Positions 36,987 through 46,694 of a DNA stretch of 64,000 bases are shown piece after piece. The translations under genes were made by a program, and so were the position numbers. Positions within the stretch are counted from its first letter, which is position 1. The number at the start of each line of letters is the position of its first letter. The stretch comes from Ruminococcoides sp052118065 (GTDB lineage: Bacteria > Bacillota > Clostridia > Oscillospirales > Acutalibacteraceae): positions 124,001-188,000 of the forward strand of contig JBQKHY010000001.1 of the NCBI GenBank assembly GCA_052118065.1, read 5' to 3'. The notes beneath the pieces are model-generated. The model saw only the letters and a list, made by a program, of their open reading frames with translations, searched no databases and was not told the origin of the DNA.

Positions 36987-37635
36987 AATTTGGTTTACTA
37001 AGGATAATGAATGTAAGTATATAAGTCACCTTGACCTTAACCGAGTTGTAATGCGTGCATTACACAAAAGCAAACTTAACATTTGGCATACTGAGGGATT
37101 TAACCCACATCCATTTGTAACCTTTGCTTTGCCACTTTCTCTTGGCTTTAAAGGTGTAAAGGAAACAATGGATATTAAGTTGCTTGATGATGATTATAAT
37201 AAGGAAGAAATTATTTCTGCTCTTAATAATTGCCTACCTTCCGGTATCAAGGTTTATGATGTAACAGAACCTGTTATGAAAGCCGGTAAAATTGCTCAGG
37301 CACTTTTTGAAATCACTTTATATCCTGAAACTGTTGACCTAGACACTCTATACAATAACTTTACAGAATTACTAAATCAACCTGAAATTTTAGTTATGAA
37401 GAAAACTAAGAAAAAAGGCTTAAAAGAAATTGACATTAAACCTCATATCTTAAAGGTTAATGTAACTAAAGAAGATGATTGTGTTAAGTGTAATATGCTA
37501 CTACCTGCCGGTAGTACAACCAACATTAACCCTACATTGTTCATTAATGCTTATAATGAAAAATATAATGATGATGTAATTTATCGTATTACAAGACTTG
37601 ATGTATTTAACGATAAAGGTGAAAGTTTCAAGTGA
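36973..37635 (+). CDS. Radical SAM-linked DUF2344 protein (TIGR03936)
   Basis: The 220-residue protein begins KPVRIWFTKDNECKYISHLD and continues RALHKSKLNIWHTEGFNPHP, the DUF2344 signature. It is the obligate partner or C-terminal domain of TIGR03960 radical SAM proteins. The start is TTG 36973, 6 bp after GTGGAGGTG and inside the end of the previous gene; longer readings in this frame overlap that gene heavily and lack an SD. Confidence 0.85.
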   Translation: MKPVRIWFTKDNECKYISHLDLNRVVMRALHKSKLNIWHTEGFNPHPFVTFALPLSLGFKGVKETMDIKLLDDDYNKEEIISALNNCLPSGIKVYDVTEPVMKAGKIAQALFEITLYPETVDLDTLYNNFTELLNQPEILVMKKTKKKGLKEIDIKPHILKVNVTKEDDCVKCNMLLPAGSTTNINPTLFINAYNEKYNDDVIYRITRLDVFNDKGESFK

Positions 37636-38549
37636 TGAGGTACAATTCTCTTAATAACTATTTGCGTAATAAATTCGGCAAAAAGGTTTACAAAATTTCC
37701 ATTGACGGTGGTTTTACTTGTCCTAATCGTGACGGTAAAATTTCTACAGGTGGTTGTATATTTTGTTCAGCAAAAGGTTCAGGTGACTTTGCAACAAGCA
37801 AAACCCTTTCAATAACAGAACAAATTGAACAAGGCAAAGAGAGAGTAAGAAGTAAAACAAAGGATAATTGCTTTATCGCTTATTTTCAAGCCTTTACAAA
37901 TACTTATGCTCCAATAGATGTGCTGGAAAGTAAATTTACTGAGGCTATAAATCATAAGGATATTGTAGCCTTGTCAGTAGCCACAAGACCTGATTGTGTA
38001 GATGATAATGTACTTAAGTTACTTGAAAAGCTAAATAAAATAAAACCTGTATGGGTGGAGCTTGGACTTCAAACTATTAAAGAAAGTTCAGTTGATTATA
38101 TCCGTAGAGGGTATGAAAATTCTGTATATGTAGATACAGCAACAAAACTTAGAAATATAGGCATAGAAGTTATAACCCATATTATCCTAGGATTACCTAA
38201 TGAAAGCAAAATTGATATGTTAATGTCAGTTGATTTTGCCTCAAAATATTCAGATGGTATTAAGTTGCAGCTACTTCATATTCTAAAAGATACAGACTTA
38301 CTGAAAGATTATGAAGACAGTAAATTCAATGCCCTAACTATGGAACAGTATATTGATATTCTCTGTGATGCAGTTTCTATAATTCCTAAGAATGTTGTAA
38401 TCCATAGACTTACAGGTGATGGTGATAAAAGAATTTTAGTTGCACCTTTATGGAGTGGCAACAAAAAGGTTGTACTAAACACAATTAACAAAACCTTTGA
38501 AGAAAGAAATATTATTCAAGGTTCAAAAACTTTACAAGATTATATTTAA
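37635..38549 (+). CDS. TIGR01212 family radical SAM protein (YtqA-like)
   Basis: The 304-residue protein starts MRYNSLNNYLRNKFGKKVYK and has the unusual cluster motif TCPNRDG...GGCIFCSAKGSGDF (residues ~24-50), as in TIGR01212/YhcC-type proteins. QAFTNTYAP and VALSVATRPDC are further family motifs. The function is unknown. ATG 37635 overlaps the stop of the DUF2344 gene; a GTG 3 bp earlier is an alternative. It ends at a strong terminator. Confidence 0.88.
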   Translation: MRYNSLNNYLRNKFGKKVYKISIDGGFTCPNRDGKISTGGCIFCSAKGSGDFATSKTLSITEQIEQGKERVRSKTKDNCFIAYFQAFTNTYAPIDVLESKFTEAINHKDIVALSVATRPDCVDDNVLKLLEKLNKIKPVWVELGLQTIKESSVDYIRRGYENSVYVDTATKLRNIGIEVITHIILGLPNESKIDMLMSVDFASKYSDGIKLQLLHILKDTDLLKDYEDSKFNALTMEQYIDILCDAVSIIPKNVVIHRLTGDGDKRILVAPLWSGNKKVVLNTINKTFEERNIIQGSKTLQDYI

Positions 38550-38552
38550 CTC

Positions 38553-38583
38553 AAAAGAACAGTAGAAAACCTACTGTTCTTTT
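38553..38583 (+). terminator. Terminator before the sulfate uptake genes
   Basis: AAAAGAACAGTAG and CTACTGTTCTTTT form a 13-bp perfect stem with a 5-nt loop. Confidence 0.9.
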
Positions 38584-38673
38584 CTTTTGTTAATAATATT
38601 AGCAATAACTACAAATTATTATATTGATATTTTCACATATTATACAATATTACGAATATACATAAAACATATC

Positions 38674-38721
38674 GAAATAATAGGAATACTTCTTGACATT
38701 TATGAGATGTGATAATATAAT
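38674..38721 (+). promoter_or_regulatory. cysPTWA promoter with candidate Rrf2/CymR site
   Basis: TTGACA (38693-38698) and TATAAT (38716-38721) are 17 bp apart, a consensus sigma-A promoter. GAAATAATAGGAATACT (38674-38690) ends 2 bp before the -35 and is nearly identical to the motif in the metY promoter (49620-49636; one mismatch in 17). A shared operator for the Rrf2 regulator encoded at 49002-49454 is inferred. Confidence 0.75.
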
Positions 38722-38781
38722 ATACAACATAACATACTAAACAGATAGGTAATGTATTAAATTATTATTGAGGTGAACAAA

Positions 38782-39819
38782 ATGAAAAAATTATTATCAA
38801 AAAACTTAATATCATTGCTACTAGTAATCACTTTACTATGCACTTCAGCAGTAGTTTTTTCAGGTTGTAGTTCATCAAATGCAAAGAATGGTGAAGTGTC
38901 TATTGTAAATGTGTCTTATGACCCTACAAGAGAATTTTACGAAGAATATAACAAAATCTTTGCAAAACATTGGTACAAAACCCATCAGCAAGATGTTGAG
39001 GTTATTCAGTCACATGGTGGTTCAGGTAAACAAGCACTTGAAGTTGCAAACGGTCTAGAGGCTGATGTGGTAACTTTAGCACTTGAATATGATATAAATT
39101 CAATTGAGGATGCAGGTCTGATTAAAAAAGGTTGGGTAAATAACTTCAAGAACGACTCAGCACCATATACATCAACAATAGTTTTCCTTGTTCATAAAGG
39201 CAACCCTAAGTATATTCACGATTGGGATGACTTAGTAAAGGATGGTGTAGGAGTGATTACTCCTAACCCTAAAACATCAGGTGGAGCAAGGTGGAATTAC
39301 CTAGGTGCATGGGCATATGCAAATGAAAAGTATAACGGTGATAAAACCAAGGTAAAAGAATTTATCAAAAAGTTATATCAGAATGTTTTAGTTCTAGATT
39401 CCGGTGCAAGAGGTGCAACAACCTCATTTATAGAAAACGGTCAAGGTGATGTACTTATAGCTTGGGAGAATGAGGCTTACCTTTCATTACAAGACTATAA
39501 GGATGAATACGAAATTATTTCACCAAGTATTAGTATTTTAGCTCAACCATCAGTAGCAGTTGTAGATGATGTAGTTGATGACAGAGGTACAAGAAATGTT
39601 GCAACAGAATATTTAAAGTACCTTTACAGTGATGATGCTCAGCGTATAGCCGGTAAAAATTATTACCGACCTACTAATAAGAAAATTCTAAAAGAATTTA
39701 GTGATAAGTTCGATTTATCAATGAAACTTGTAACTATCAAAGATTTTGGTGGTTGGGAAAAGGTTCAGAAAAAGCACTTTGCAGATGGTGGAATTTTTGA
39801 TGAAATTTATGCAAAGTAA
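38782..39819 (+). CDS. cysP: Sulfate ABC transporter substrate-binding lipoprotein
   Basis: Binds sulfate or thiosulfate outside the membrane for the CysTWA permease. The 345-residue protein has a lipoprotein signal with lipobox FSGC at about residue 32. The family motifs YDPTREFYEEYN and QSHGGSGKQA form the sulfate-binding loops, and NPKTSGGARW follows. ATG 38782 follows GAGGTGA; GTG 38773 overlaps that SD. First gene of a four-gene operon under a consensus promoter. CysP and Sbp are not separable by eye. Confidence 0.92.
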   Translation: MKKLLSKNLISLLLVITLLCTSAVVFSGCSSSNAKNGEVSIVNVSYDPTREFYEEYNKIFAKHWYKTHQQDVEVIQSHGGSGKQALEVANGLEADVVTLALEYDINSIEDAGLIKKGWVNNFKNDSAPYTSTIVFLVHKGNPKYIHDWDDLVKDGVGVITPNPKTSGGARWNYLGAWAYANEKYNGDKTKVKEFIKKLYQNVLVLDSGARGATTSFIENGQGDVLIAWENEAYLSLQDYKDEYEIISPSISILAQPSVAVVDDVVDDRGTRNVATEYLKYLYSDDAQRIAGKNYYRPTNKKILKEFSDKFDLSMKLVTIKDFGGWEKVQKKHFADGGIFDEIYAK

Positions 39820-39856
39820 TGTATAGAAGAAATAACGGAGAATTGGGTGTAACAAA

Positions 39857-40693
39857 ATGAAGAAAAAGGCAAATAAAAGGGTTATTCCTTTTTTTGGATT
39901 GTCAATGGGTGTCACAGTAACAATGCTGAGTTTAGTTGTTTTGATACCTCTTGCATCCCTAATTATTTATACTTCAAAATTAAGTTTTAGCGAAATTATT
40001 GCAACAATTACTGCTCCAAGAGTTGTAGCAAGTTATAAAGTAAGTTTCATAACTGCTTTCATAGCTTCACTTATCAATGCAGTAATGGGTGTTATCTTAG
40101 CATGGGTTTTAGTAAGATATAAATTTCCTTGCAAAAGAATTTTAGATGGTATTATTGAATTACCATTTGCTTTACCTACAGCAGTAGCAGGTATTGCTTT
40201 AACAAGTCTAACTGCCGATAACGGTCTTGTAGGTAAGTTCTTTGCTAAGTTCGGTATCAGTATTGCCTATACAAAAGTAGGTATTACAGTAGCTTTAGTT
40301 TTTATAGGTATTCCATTTGTAGTAAGAGCAGTTCTGCCTATTCTTGAAAAGCTAGACTCAACTTATGAAGAAGCAGCCGGTGTATTAGGTGCAAGTAGAG
40401 TAAAAATCTTTTGGAAGATTATTTTTCCGGAAATTTTCCCATCAGTACTTACAGGCTTTGGTTTAGCATTTGGCAGATGCCTTGGTGAATATGGTAGCAT
40501 AGTTTTCATAGCCGGCAATAAACCATTTGAAACAGAAATCACACCACTTATTATTATGTCAAAGTTACAAGAATTTGATTATTCATCAGCAACTGCAATT
40601 GCACTTGTAATGCTTATAGTTTCATTCCTAGTATTATTCCTAGTTAACATAGTTCAAATTCATAACACAAAAATTCTAAAGGGAGGTAGATAA
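39857..40693 (+). CDS. cysT: Sulfate ABC transporter permease CysT
   Basis: Inner-membrane permease, 278 residues, about six membrane segments. The EAAGVLGASRVKIFWKIIFPEI stretch is the EAA loop contacting CysA (shown in part by EEAAGVLGASRVKIFWKI), and LGEYGSIVFIAGN is a CysT/CysW signature. It is followed 1 bp later by cysW. Confidence 0.93.
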   Translation: MKKKANKRVIPFFGLSMGVTVTMLSLVVLIPLASLIIYTSKLSFSEIIATITAPRVVASYKVSFITAFIASLINAVMGVILAWVLVRYKFPCKRILDGIIELPFALPTAVAGIALTSLTADNGLVGKFFAKFGISIAYTKVGITVALVFIGIPFVVRAVLPILEKLDSTYEEAAGVLGASRVKIFWKIIFPEIFPSVLTGFGLAFGRCLGEYGSIVFIAGNKPFETEITPLIIMSKLQEFDYSSATAIALVMLIVSFLVLFLVNIVQIHNTKILKGGR

Positions 40694-40694
40694 A

Positions 40695-41516
40695 ATGGAA
40701 AACAGTTCAAAAGGCTCAAAAGTAGTTAAGTGGGTGCTTATTGGAGTTAGCTTTCTTTTCATAGTAATTATGCTTATTCTACCTTTGATTACAGTTTTAA
40801 CAGAGGCATTTAAGGATGGCATAAAAGTCTTTTACCAGGCAGTAACAGATAAATATACAGTAGATGCAATTGTCTTAACACTTGAAGCAACAGGTATTGC
40901 AGTAATTGTAAATACCCTTTTCGGTATCTTTGCATCATGGTCAATTACTAAGTTCCAATTTAAAGGTAAGAAGATTTTAACTACATTAATTGACTTACCG
41001 GTAACAGTTTCCCCTGTTATTGCAGGTTTGATTTTCGTATTAACATACGGTAGACAAAGTCCTATTTATCCAATACTTGATGCACTAAATATCAAGGTTA
41101 TCTTTGCAGTACCGGGTATTATTTTAGCAACAGTATTTGTTACTTTCCCATTTATTTCAAGAGAGCTTATTCCTGTTCTTGAGTCACAAGGCAGTGATGA
41201 AGAAGAGGCAGCAGCTTTAATGGGTGCAGGTGGCTTTACAATCTTTAGAAAGATTACTTTCCCTCATATTAAGTGGGCATTCCTATATGGTGTTGTACTT
41301 TGTGCAGCAAGAGCAATGGGTGAATTTGGTGCAGTATCAGTTCTTTCAGGTCACTTACGAGGAAGAACAAACACCCTGCCATTACATGTAGAAATTTTGT
41401 TTAACGAATTTAAGTATGTACCGGCATTTGCAGTTTCAGCAATACTTGTACTAATGGCTGTGGCAATACTTGTAATAAGAAGTGTTGTAGAATACAGAGG
41501 AAAGAAGGAACTATAA
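40695..41516 (+). CDS. cysW: Sulfate ABC transporter permease CysW
   Basis: Second permease, 273 residues, six membrane segments, EAA loop EEAAALMGAGGFTIFRKI and the motif RAMGEFGAVSVLSGHLRG typical of CysW. Starts after GGGAGG and directly precedes cysA. Confidence 0.93.
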   Translation: MENSSKGSKVVKWVLIGVSFLFIVIMLILPLITVLTEAFKDGIKVFYQAVTDKYTVDAIVLTLEATGIAVIVNTLFGIFASWSITKFQFKGKKILTTLIDLPVTVSPVIAGLIFVLTYGRQSPIYPILDALNIKVIFAVPGIILATVFVTFPFISRELIPVLESQGSDEEEAAALMGAGGFTIFRKITFPHIKWAFLYGVVLCAARAMGEFGAVSVLSGHLRGRTNTLPLHVEILFNEFKYVPAFAVSAILVLMAVAILVIRSVVEYRGKKEL

Positions 41517-41517
41517 G

Positions 41518-42576
41518 ATGTATGTTGAATTAAAGAATATTAACAAAACATATGGAGATTACAAAGCATCAAGTGATGTAAACTTCGGCATAGAAAAAGG
41601 CAAACTTATCGGCTTGCTAGGTCCTTCCGGTAGTGGCAAAACTACAATCCTTCGAATGATTGCAGGACTTGAAAATCCTGACAGTGGTGAAATTATTATT
41701 GACGGTGAAGTAGTAAATAATATTCCTGCAAGTAAAAGAGGTATCGGTTTTGTATTCCAAAACTATGCACTGTTTAGATATATGACAGTTTTTGATAACA
41801 TTGCTTTCGGTCTAAAGATTCAGAAGAAAAGTAAGAAGTATATCAAAGAAAGAGTAAAAGAACTGATTAAGTTAATTGGTCTTGAAGGTCTTGATAATCG
41901 TTATCCAAGTCAGCTTTCAGGAGGTCAAAGACAGAGAGTAGCTTTTGCGAGAGCATTAGCACCAAATCCACATTTACTTTTACTTGATGAACCTTTTGCA
42001 GCTATTGATGCAAAGGTAAGACAGGAACTTCGTTCATGGCTAAAAGAGATGATTCAAAAGCTGGGTGTTACAAGTATTTTCGTAACTCATGACCAAGATG
42101 AGGCAATAGAAGTAGCTGATGAAATCATCATCACCAACAAAGGTATAATTGAACAAAAGGGAACACCTTTTGAAATTTATCAAAAGCCTGAAACTGCTTT
42201 TTCAGCAACATTCTTTGGCAAAACTTCATTCCTAGAAGATTACACAAAGTTCAATACTTTCGAGAGAATTGAAGGTGCAGAAAAAACAATTGTAAGACCT
42301 GAATTTGTAAAGATTTATAAATATGGTGAAAAGCTAAAGTACAAGACTTCTGCCTCTATCGGTAAAGTAGTGAAAACTGCCTTTATGGGCGATAGAATTG
42401 AAATTACCGTTGAATGTAACGGTAGTACATTAGTTGCCACAAGAGGACTAGATGAGCCATCTGTTTCAGTAGGTGAAGAAGTAAGAGTGTTCCTATACAA
42501 AACTATTGTAACAGTTGGCAACAAAGCCCATATCCTAGATAACCTAGCACTAACAGAGGTTTCAATGGTTATCTAA
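41518..42576 (+). CDS. cysA: Sulfate ABC transporter ATP-binding protein CysA
   Basis: ATPase of the importer, 352 residues. Walker A GPSGSGKTT (~34-42), signature LSGGQRQRVAFARA (~135), Walker B LLLLDEPFAAID and the switch histidine in FVTHDQDEA are present. The C-terminal TOBE-like region (~240-350) is typical of CysA. Last gene of cysPTWA; the hemA promoter begins immediately downstream, with no clear terminator between. Confidence 0.94.
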   Translation: MYVELKNINKTYGDYKASSDVNFGIEKGKLIGLLGPSGSGKTTILRMIAGLENPDSGEIIIDGEVVNNIPASKRGIGFVFQNYALFRYMTVFDNIAFGLKIQKKSKKYIKERVKELIKLIGLEGLDNRYPSQLSGGQRQRVAFARALAPNPHLLLLDEPFAAIDAKVRQELRSWLKEMIQKLGVTSIFVTHDQDEAIEVADEIIITNKGIIEQKGTPFEIYQKPETAFSATFFGKTSFLEDYTKFNTFERIEGAEKTIVRPEFVKIYKYGEKLKYKTSASIGKVVKTAFMGDRIEITVECNGSTLVATRGLDEPSVSVGEEVRVFLYKTIVTVGNKAHILDNLALTEVSMVI

Positions 42577-42578
42577 TA

Positions 42579-42607
42579 TTGACAATAGTCACTTATAGTA
42601 TTAAAAT
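42579..42607 (+). promoter_or_regulatory. hemA operon promoter
   Basis: TTGACA (42579-42584) and TAAAAT (42602-42607) are 17 bp apart. The GAAATAATAGG motif of the cysP and metY promoters is not present here, so control may be by read-through from cysA or independent. Confidence 0.7.
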
Positions 42608-42637
42608 TTACATTAGAATTTTAAATGGGTGAAAATA

Positions 42638-43750
42638 TTGAATTGTATTAGTCTTAACTATAAGCAAATTAAACTTGATATTAGAAAGTCATTTGCTTTT
42701 GATGATAATGTAAAACTAAATATTATGAAACAACTTACACTGGGTGACAAGCTTACCCAGTGCATTTTACTATGTACTTGTAACCGTACAGAAGTTTATT
42801 TTGATGGTAGTAAAAAGTACTTTGATTATGTAATAAATGTATTGTCACAGTATTCTAATGTGTCAAAAGATGCAATCAAAAAGTACGCTATGTTCTTTGA
42901 AAATGAAAAAGCTACTTTTCATCTTTTTAAAGTAACCAGTGGAATTGACTCAATGGTTATGGGCGAGGATGAAATCCTTAGCCAAACAAGAAGTGCATAT
43001 ATGTTCTCAAAGAATAATAACTTTACAAATTATGAATTCAATATGATTTTCCAAAAGTCATTTGAATGTGCAAAGATTATTAAGAATGAAACACCTTTAT
43101 CCACAACCTCAATTTCAGTAGCCACATTAGTAGGTAATGTTGTGTCAAAATTAGTGGACAACACAAATGTACTTGTAATCGGTGCAAGTGGTAAAATCGG
43201 TACAACAGTTGTAAAAAATCTTCTTTCACACAAAAATGTAAATGTAAAAATAACTATGAGAGAACATAATAAGCAACTGTCAATTGTTGATGATAATATA
43301 GAAGTTATACCTTATAATGATAGATATAATTATATTAACAATTCAGATTGTATTGTAAGTGCAACAAAAAGTCCTCATTATACTATTACTAAGTATGATG
43401 TTGATAATAGTGATATTAAGGTAAAATCAAGGCTACTTATTGACCTTGCAGTACCTCCTGACATTGACAGTGAGCTTGACGGTTACAACGGCTTTTCAAT
43501 ATTAAATATTGACCACTTTGAAGAAATAGCAAATTATAATAATAAAATCAAAGAATCGAGTGTTGACTCAGCCTTGAAAATTATAGGTGAAGAAATTGAT
43601 GAACTTAAGAAAGATATTATCTTTCATTTATTTTTACCTAAGATGAAAAGTCTTGATGATAAAGAGAAGAAAGTTATTTATAAGATGAAGTCAAATTTAT
43701 CTTCAAGGTCATTTGAAGAATTTATTTCAGTATATGAGAAAGAGAGTTAG
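42638..43750 (+). CDS. hemA: Glutamyl-tRNA reductase
   Basis: First step of C5 tetrapyrrole synthesis, reducing glutamyl-tRNA to glutamate-1-semialdehyde with NADPH. The 370-residue protein shows LCTCNRTEVYF with catalytic Cys48, FKVTSGIDSMVMGEDEIL and a Rossmann region VIGASGKIGTTVV. It is shorter than the usual ~420 residues because the C-terminal dimerisation region is reduced. TTG 42638 is chosen, 6 bp after GGGTGA. First of six genes leading to siroheme. Confidence 0.9.
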   Translation: MNCISLNYKQIKLDIRKSFAFDDNVKLNIMKQLTLGDKLTQCILLCTCNRTEVYFDGSKKYFDYVINVLSQYSNVSKDAIKKYAMFFENEKATFHLFKVTSGIDSMVMGEDEILSQTRSAYMFSKNNNFTNYEFNMIFQKSFECAKIIKNETPLSTTSISVATLVGNVVSKLVDNTNVLVIGASGKIGTTVVKNLLSHKNVNVKITMREHNKQLSIVDDNIEVIPYNDRYNYINNSDCIVSATKSPHYTITKYDVDNSDIKVKSRLLIDLAVPPDIDSELDGYNGFSILNIDHFEEIANYNNKIKESSVDSALKIIGEEIDELKKDIIFHLFLPKMKSLDDKEKKVIYKMKSNLSSRSFEEFISVYEKES

Positions 43751-43751
43751 T

Positions 43752-44360
43752 ATGGGGTATTTTCCATTTTTTGTAGATGTAGAAAATCAAAATTGCCTTG
43801 TTGTAGGTGGTGGTGTGGTAGCTTTGAGAAAGATAGAAAAGCTACTGCCTTTTAACCCTAACATTACTGTTGTTTCTCCTAAAATACATAAAGAAATTTT
43901 ATCAATAGAAAATATAAATATAATTAATAGAAAATTTGATTTTAATGATTTAAAAGAAAAATCATTTGTAATTACTGCAACTGATGATAAAGTTTTAAAC
44001 AAAGAAATTTATAATTCTTGTAAAGAAAATAATATTCCTGTAAATACTGTTGATGATAAGGATAATTGTTCCTTTATTTTTCCTGCACTTGCTAAAAATA
44101 AGGGTGTAACTGTTGCAATCTCAACATCAGGGAAAAGCCCTCTCTATGCAAAGTATCTTCGTAAAAAGATAGAAAATCTAATCCAAGATAGTGAAAGTAT
44201 AGTTGATAACCTAAGCAAATACAGAGAGAAAATTAAGAATGAAATTTCTTTAGAAGAAAATAGAAAAGTAGCATTTGAAAAGCTACTTGACTATTCTCTA
44301 AATAATGAAAATATAACAGATGATTTAGTAGATAAGATAATTAAGGATTTGTCAGTATGA
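43752..44360 (+). CDS. Precorrin-2 dehydrogenase / sirohydrochlorin ferrochelatase-type protein (CysG N-domain, Met8-like)
   Basis: The 202-residue protein begins GYFPFFVDVENQNCLVVGGGVVALRKIEKLL, in which VVGGGVVA is the NAD-binding loop. KGVTVAISTSGKSPLYAKYLR is the family core (shown in part by ISTSGKSPLYAKYLR). It oxidises precorrin-2 to sirohydrochlorin; Met8-type members also insert iron. No separate SirB-type chelatase is in the operon, so this protein may do both. ATG 43752 lies 1 bp after the hemA stop. Confidence 0.88.
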   Translation: MGYFPFFVDVENQNCLVVGGGVVALRKIEKLLPFNPNITVVSPKIHKEILSIENINIINRKFDFNDLKEKSFVITATDDKVLNKEIYNSCKENNIPVNTVDDKDNCSFIFPALAKNKGVTVAISTSGKSPLYAKYLRKKIENLIQDSESIVDNLSKYREKIKNEISLEENRKVAFEKLLDYSLNNENITDDLVDKIIKDLSV

Positions 44361-45211
44361 ATATAAAGATAGGAACAAGAAAAAGTAAATTAGCACTTGC
44401 CCAAACTAATATAGTGGTAAATGAAATCAAAAAGTATTTTCCCTCAATTAATATTGAGGTAGTACATTTTACAACTAAGGGTGACAAAGTCCTTAATAAA
44501 CCACTTATAAATATAGGTGGCAAAGGTGTCTTTGTAACAGAAATTGAAGATGCCTTAATAAATAAAGAAATTGATTTAGCAGTTCATAGTGCTAAGGATT
44601 TACCTTTGCAGTTGCAAGATAATTTAACTATTTCTGCAGTTCTGAAAAGAGGAAATTATAGAGATACTTTAGTAACTGTTAAGGGTAAAGAATTAGATTT
44701 TTCAAGGGAAACTGTAATCGGTACAGGTAGTAACCGTAGAAAGTTAGCATTTAAAAATTTATACCCAAATGCTACTTTTAAGGATATTAGAGGTAATGTA
44801 GATACTCGTTTAAATAAACTTTATAATGGGGAATATGACGGTATTATCCTTGCAATGGCAGGTCTTGAAAGGTTAGATTTGTTAAGTGACAGTAGATTTA
44901 CTTTAACACCGTTTGACTATAAAGATTTTGTACCGGCACCATGCCAAGGTATAATTGCCGTTGAGTCAAGAAACAATGATTTAACGGAGATTTTATCTAA
45001 AATAAATCATAAAGATACCTTTTATGCCTTTGAAACTGAAAGACATATTTTAAACATTCTTAATGCAGATTGTGGAATGCCACTAGGTGCATATAGCTTT
45101 GTAGAAAATAATAAAATCAATGTAGTATATACAAGTGACAGTAAAGAGATAATCACAAAAAGTGATTTAATAGAAAATAGATTTAGCCTTGCAGAAAGTG
45201 TGGTGAGATAG
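44357..45211 (+). CDS. hemC: Hydroxymethylbilane synthase
   Basis: Polymerises four porphobilinogens. The 284-residue protein has IGTRKSKLALAQT at the start, VHSAKDLP, GTGSNRRK and ADCGMPLG, whose cysteine holds the dipyrromethane cofactor. Slightly short at the C-terminus relative to ~300-310. Overlaps neighbours on both sides by 1-4 bp. Confidence 0.93.
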   Translation: MNIKIGTRKSKLALAQTNIVVNEIKKYFPSINIEVVHFTTKGDKVLNKPLINIGGKGVFVTEIEDALINKEIDLAVHSAKDLPLQLQDNLTISAVLKRGNYRDTLVTVKGKELDFSRETVIGTGSNRRKLAFKNLYPNATFKDIRGNVDTRLNKLYNGEYDGIILAMAGLERLDLLSDSRFTLTPFDYKDFVPAPCQGIIAVESRNNDLTEILSKINHKDTFYAFETERHILNILNADCGMPLGAYSFVENNKINVVYTSDSKEIITKSDLIENRFSLAESVVR

Positions 45212-46683
45212 TGGGAGTAGTATATTTAGTAGGAGCCGGTTGTGGTGATTATGACTTAATCACTATGAGAGGTTGTGAACTAATAAAGAAGTGTGATGTA
45301 TTGGTTTATGATAGCCTAATAGACAGTAAATTCCTTGATTTTGTAAAGGATACTTGTGAAAAAATTCCTGTAGGCAAAAGAGCCGGTCAAAAAAGTGCAA
45401 AACAAGAAGATATAAACAATATCTTAGTGACAAAGGCAAAAGAAAACAAGATTGTCGTAAGACTTAAGGGTGGTGATCCATTTGTCTTTGGCAGAGGTGG
45501 AGAAGAAATTATTTCTTTAAAAGAAAATAATATTCCATATGAAGTAGTACCGGGAATTACCTCCTCAGTAGCAGTACCTGAACTTTCAGGTATTCCTGTA
45601 ACCCATAGAAAAACTGCAAGAAGTTTCACCGTAATTACAGGTCATACAAAGGATGATTTGTTACCTGAGAATATGGAGCATTTTGCAAAGCTAAAGGGAA
45701 CTTTAGTATTTCTAATGGGACTAAATAATATTGAGAAAATCACCCAAAGTTTAATTGCAAATGGCAAAGATAAATCTACACCGTCAGCAGTAATTTCTAA
45801 TGGTGCAACTAAAAATCAAGTTGTAGTAAAAGGTACACTGGAAAATATCGCAGAAAAAGTTAAAGAAAATAATGTAAAGTCACCGGCAATTATAACAGTA
45901 GGTGAAACTTCTTCCTATGACTTTTCAAGAACAATTAAACTTCCACTTGATAACACCACAGTTACAGTTACAGGTACTAAAAGATTTTCAGAAAAATTAC
46001 AACAAAAACTTTATGAAAAGGGTGCATCCGTAACTCACCTAAATTATCTAAAGGTAGAAAAATATAATCAAAATAAAAATCTAGAAAATGCGCTGAAAAA
46101 TTTATCTAACTATTCATTAATAGTACTGACCAGTATTAACGGTGCAGAAATATTCTTTGAAAAGTTAATTGAATATAAGATTGATGTACGAAAATTATCC
46201 AACATTAAGTTTGCAGTAATAGGCTCAGGTACTGCCAAAACTATGGAGAACCATGGTATTATTCCTGACCTAGTACCGGCAGAATTTACTTCATTGGCAC
46301 TAGGCAATTTAATTGCAAAAACTTATGAAAAAGGAAAAGTTCTAATCCTAAGAGCAGAGAAAGGATCAAAGGACTTAACAGAAGTTTTGTCAAAAAATAA
46401 TATTGACTATGATGATATAAAGACTTATGATGTAATTAACAGTAGCAAAAGTATGGAAAAGGAAGTTACAACCGACTACATTACTTTTGCAAGTTCTTCC
46501 GGTGTAGAAGAATTTTTCAAAAACAATTTTACAATATCAGAGAGAACTAAGATTGTTTCAATCGGTAATATAACTTCAAAGTCACTTTTAAAGTATAATG
46601 TAAAGGACTTTATAACCTCACAAGTTGCCGATACAAATGGTCTTTTAAGTGCTATAATTAATGATGTAAAATTTAGGAAATAG
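45211..46683 (+). CDS. cobA-hemD: Fused uroporphyrinogen-III C-methyltransferase / uroporphyrinogen-III synthase
   Basis: A two-domain protein of 490 residues. Residues ~1-240 are CobA/SUMT, with VYLVGAGCGDYDLIT, LKGGDPFVFGRGGEE and VVPGITSS, which methylates uroporphyrinogen III to precorrin-2 using SAM. Residues ~250-490 are HemD, which cyclises hydroxymethylbilane. The fusion channels the pathway towards siroheme or cobalamin. GTG start at 45211 overlaps the hemC stop. Confidence 0.93.
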   Translation: MGVVYLVGAGCGDYDLITMRGCELIKKCDVLVYDSLIDSKFLDFVKDTCEKIPVGKRAGQKSAKQEDINNILVTKAKENKIVVRLKGGDPFVFGRGGEEIISLKENNIPYEVVPGITSSVAVPELSGIPVTHRKTARSFTVITGHTKDDLLPENMEHFAKLKGTLVFLMGLNNIEKITQSLIANGKDKSTPSAVISNGATKNQVVVKGTLENIAEKVKENNVKSPAIITVGETSSYDFSRTIKLPLDNTTVTVTGTKRFSEKLQQKLYEKGASVTHLNYLKVEKYNQNKNLENALKNLSNYSLIVLTSINGAEIFFEKLIEYKIDVRKLSNIKFAVIGSGTAKTMENHGIIPDLVPAEFTSLALGNLIAKTYEKGKVLILRAEKGSKDLTEVLSKNNIDYDDIKTYDVINSSKSMEKEVTTDYITFASSSGVEEFFKNNFTISERTKIVSIGNITSKSLLKYNVKDFITSQVADTNGLLSAIINDVKFRK

Positions 46684-46694
46684 AGGAATAGAAA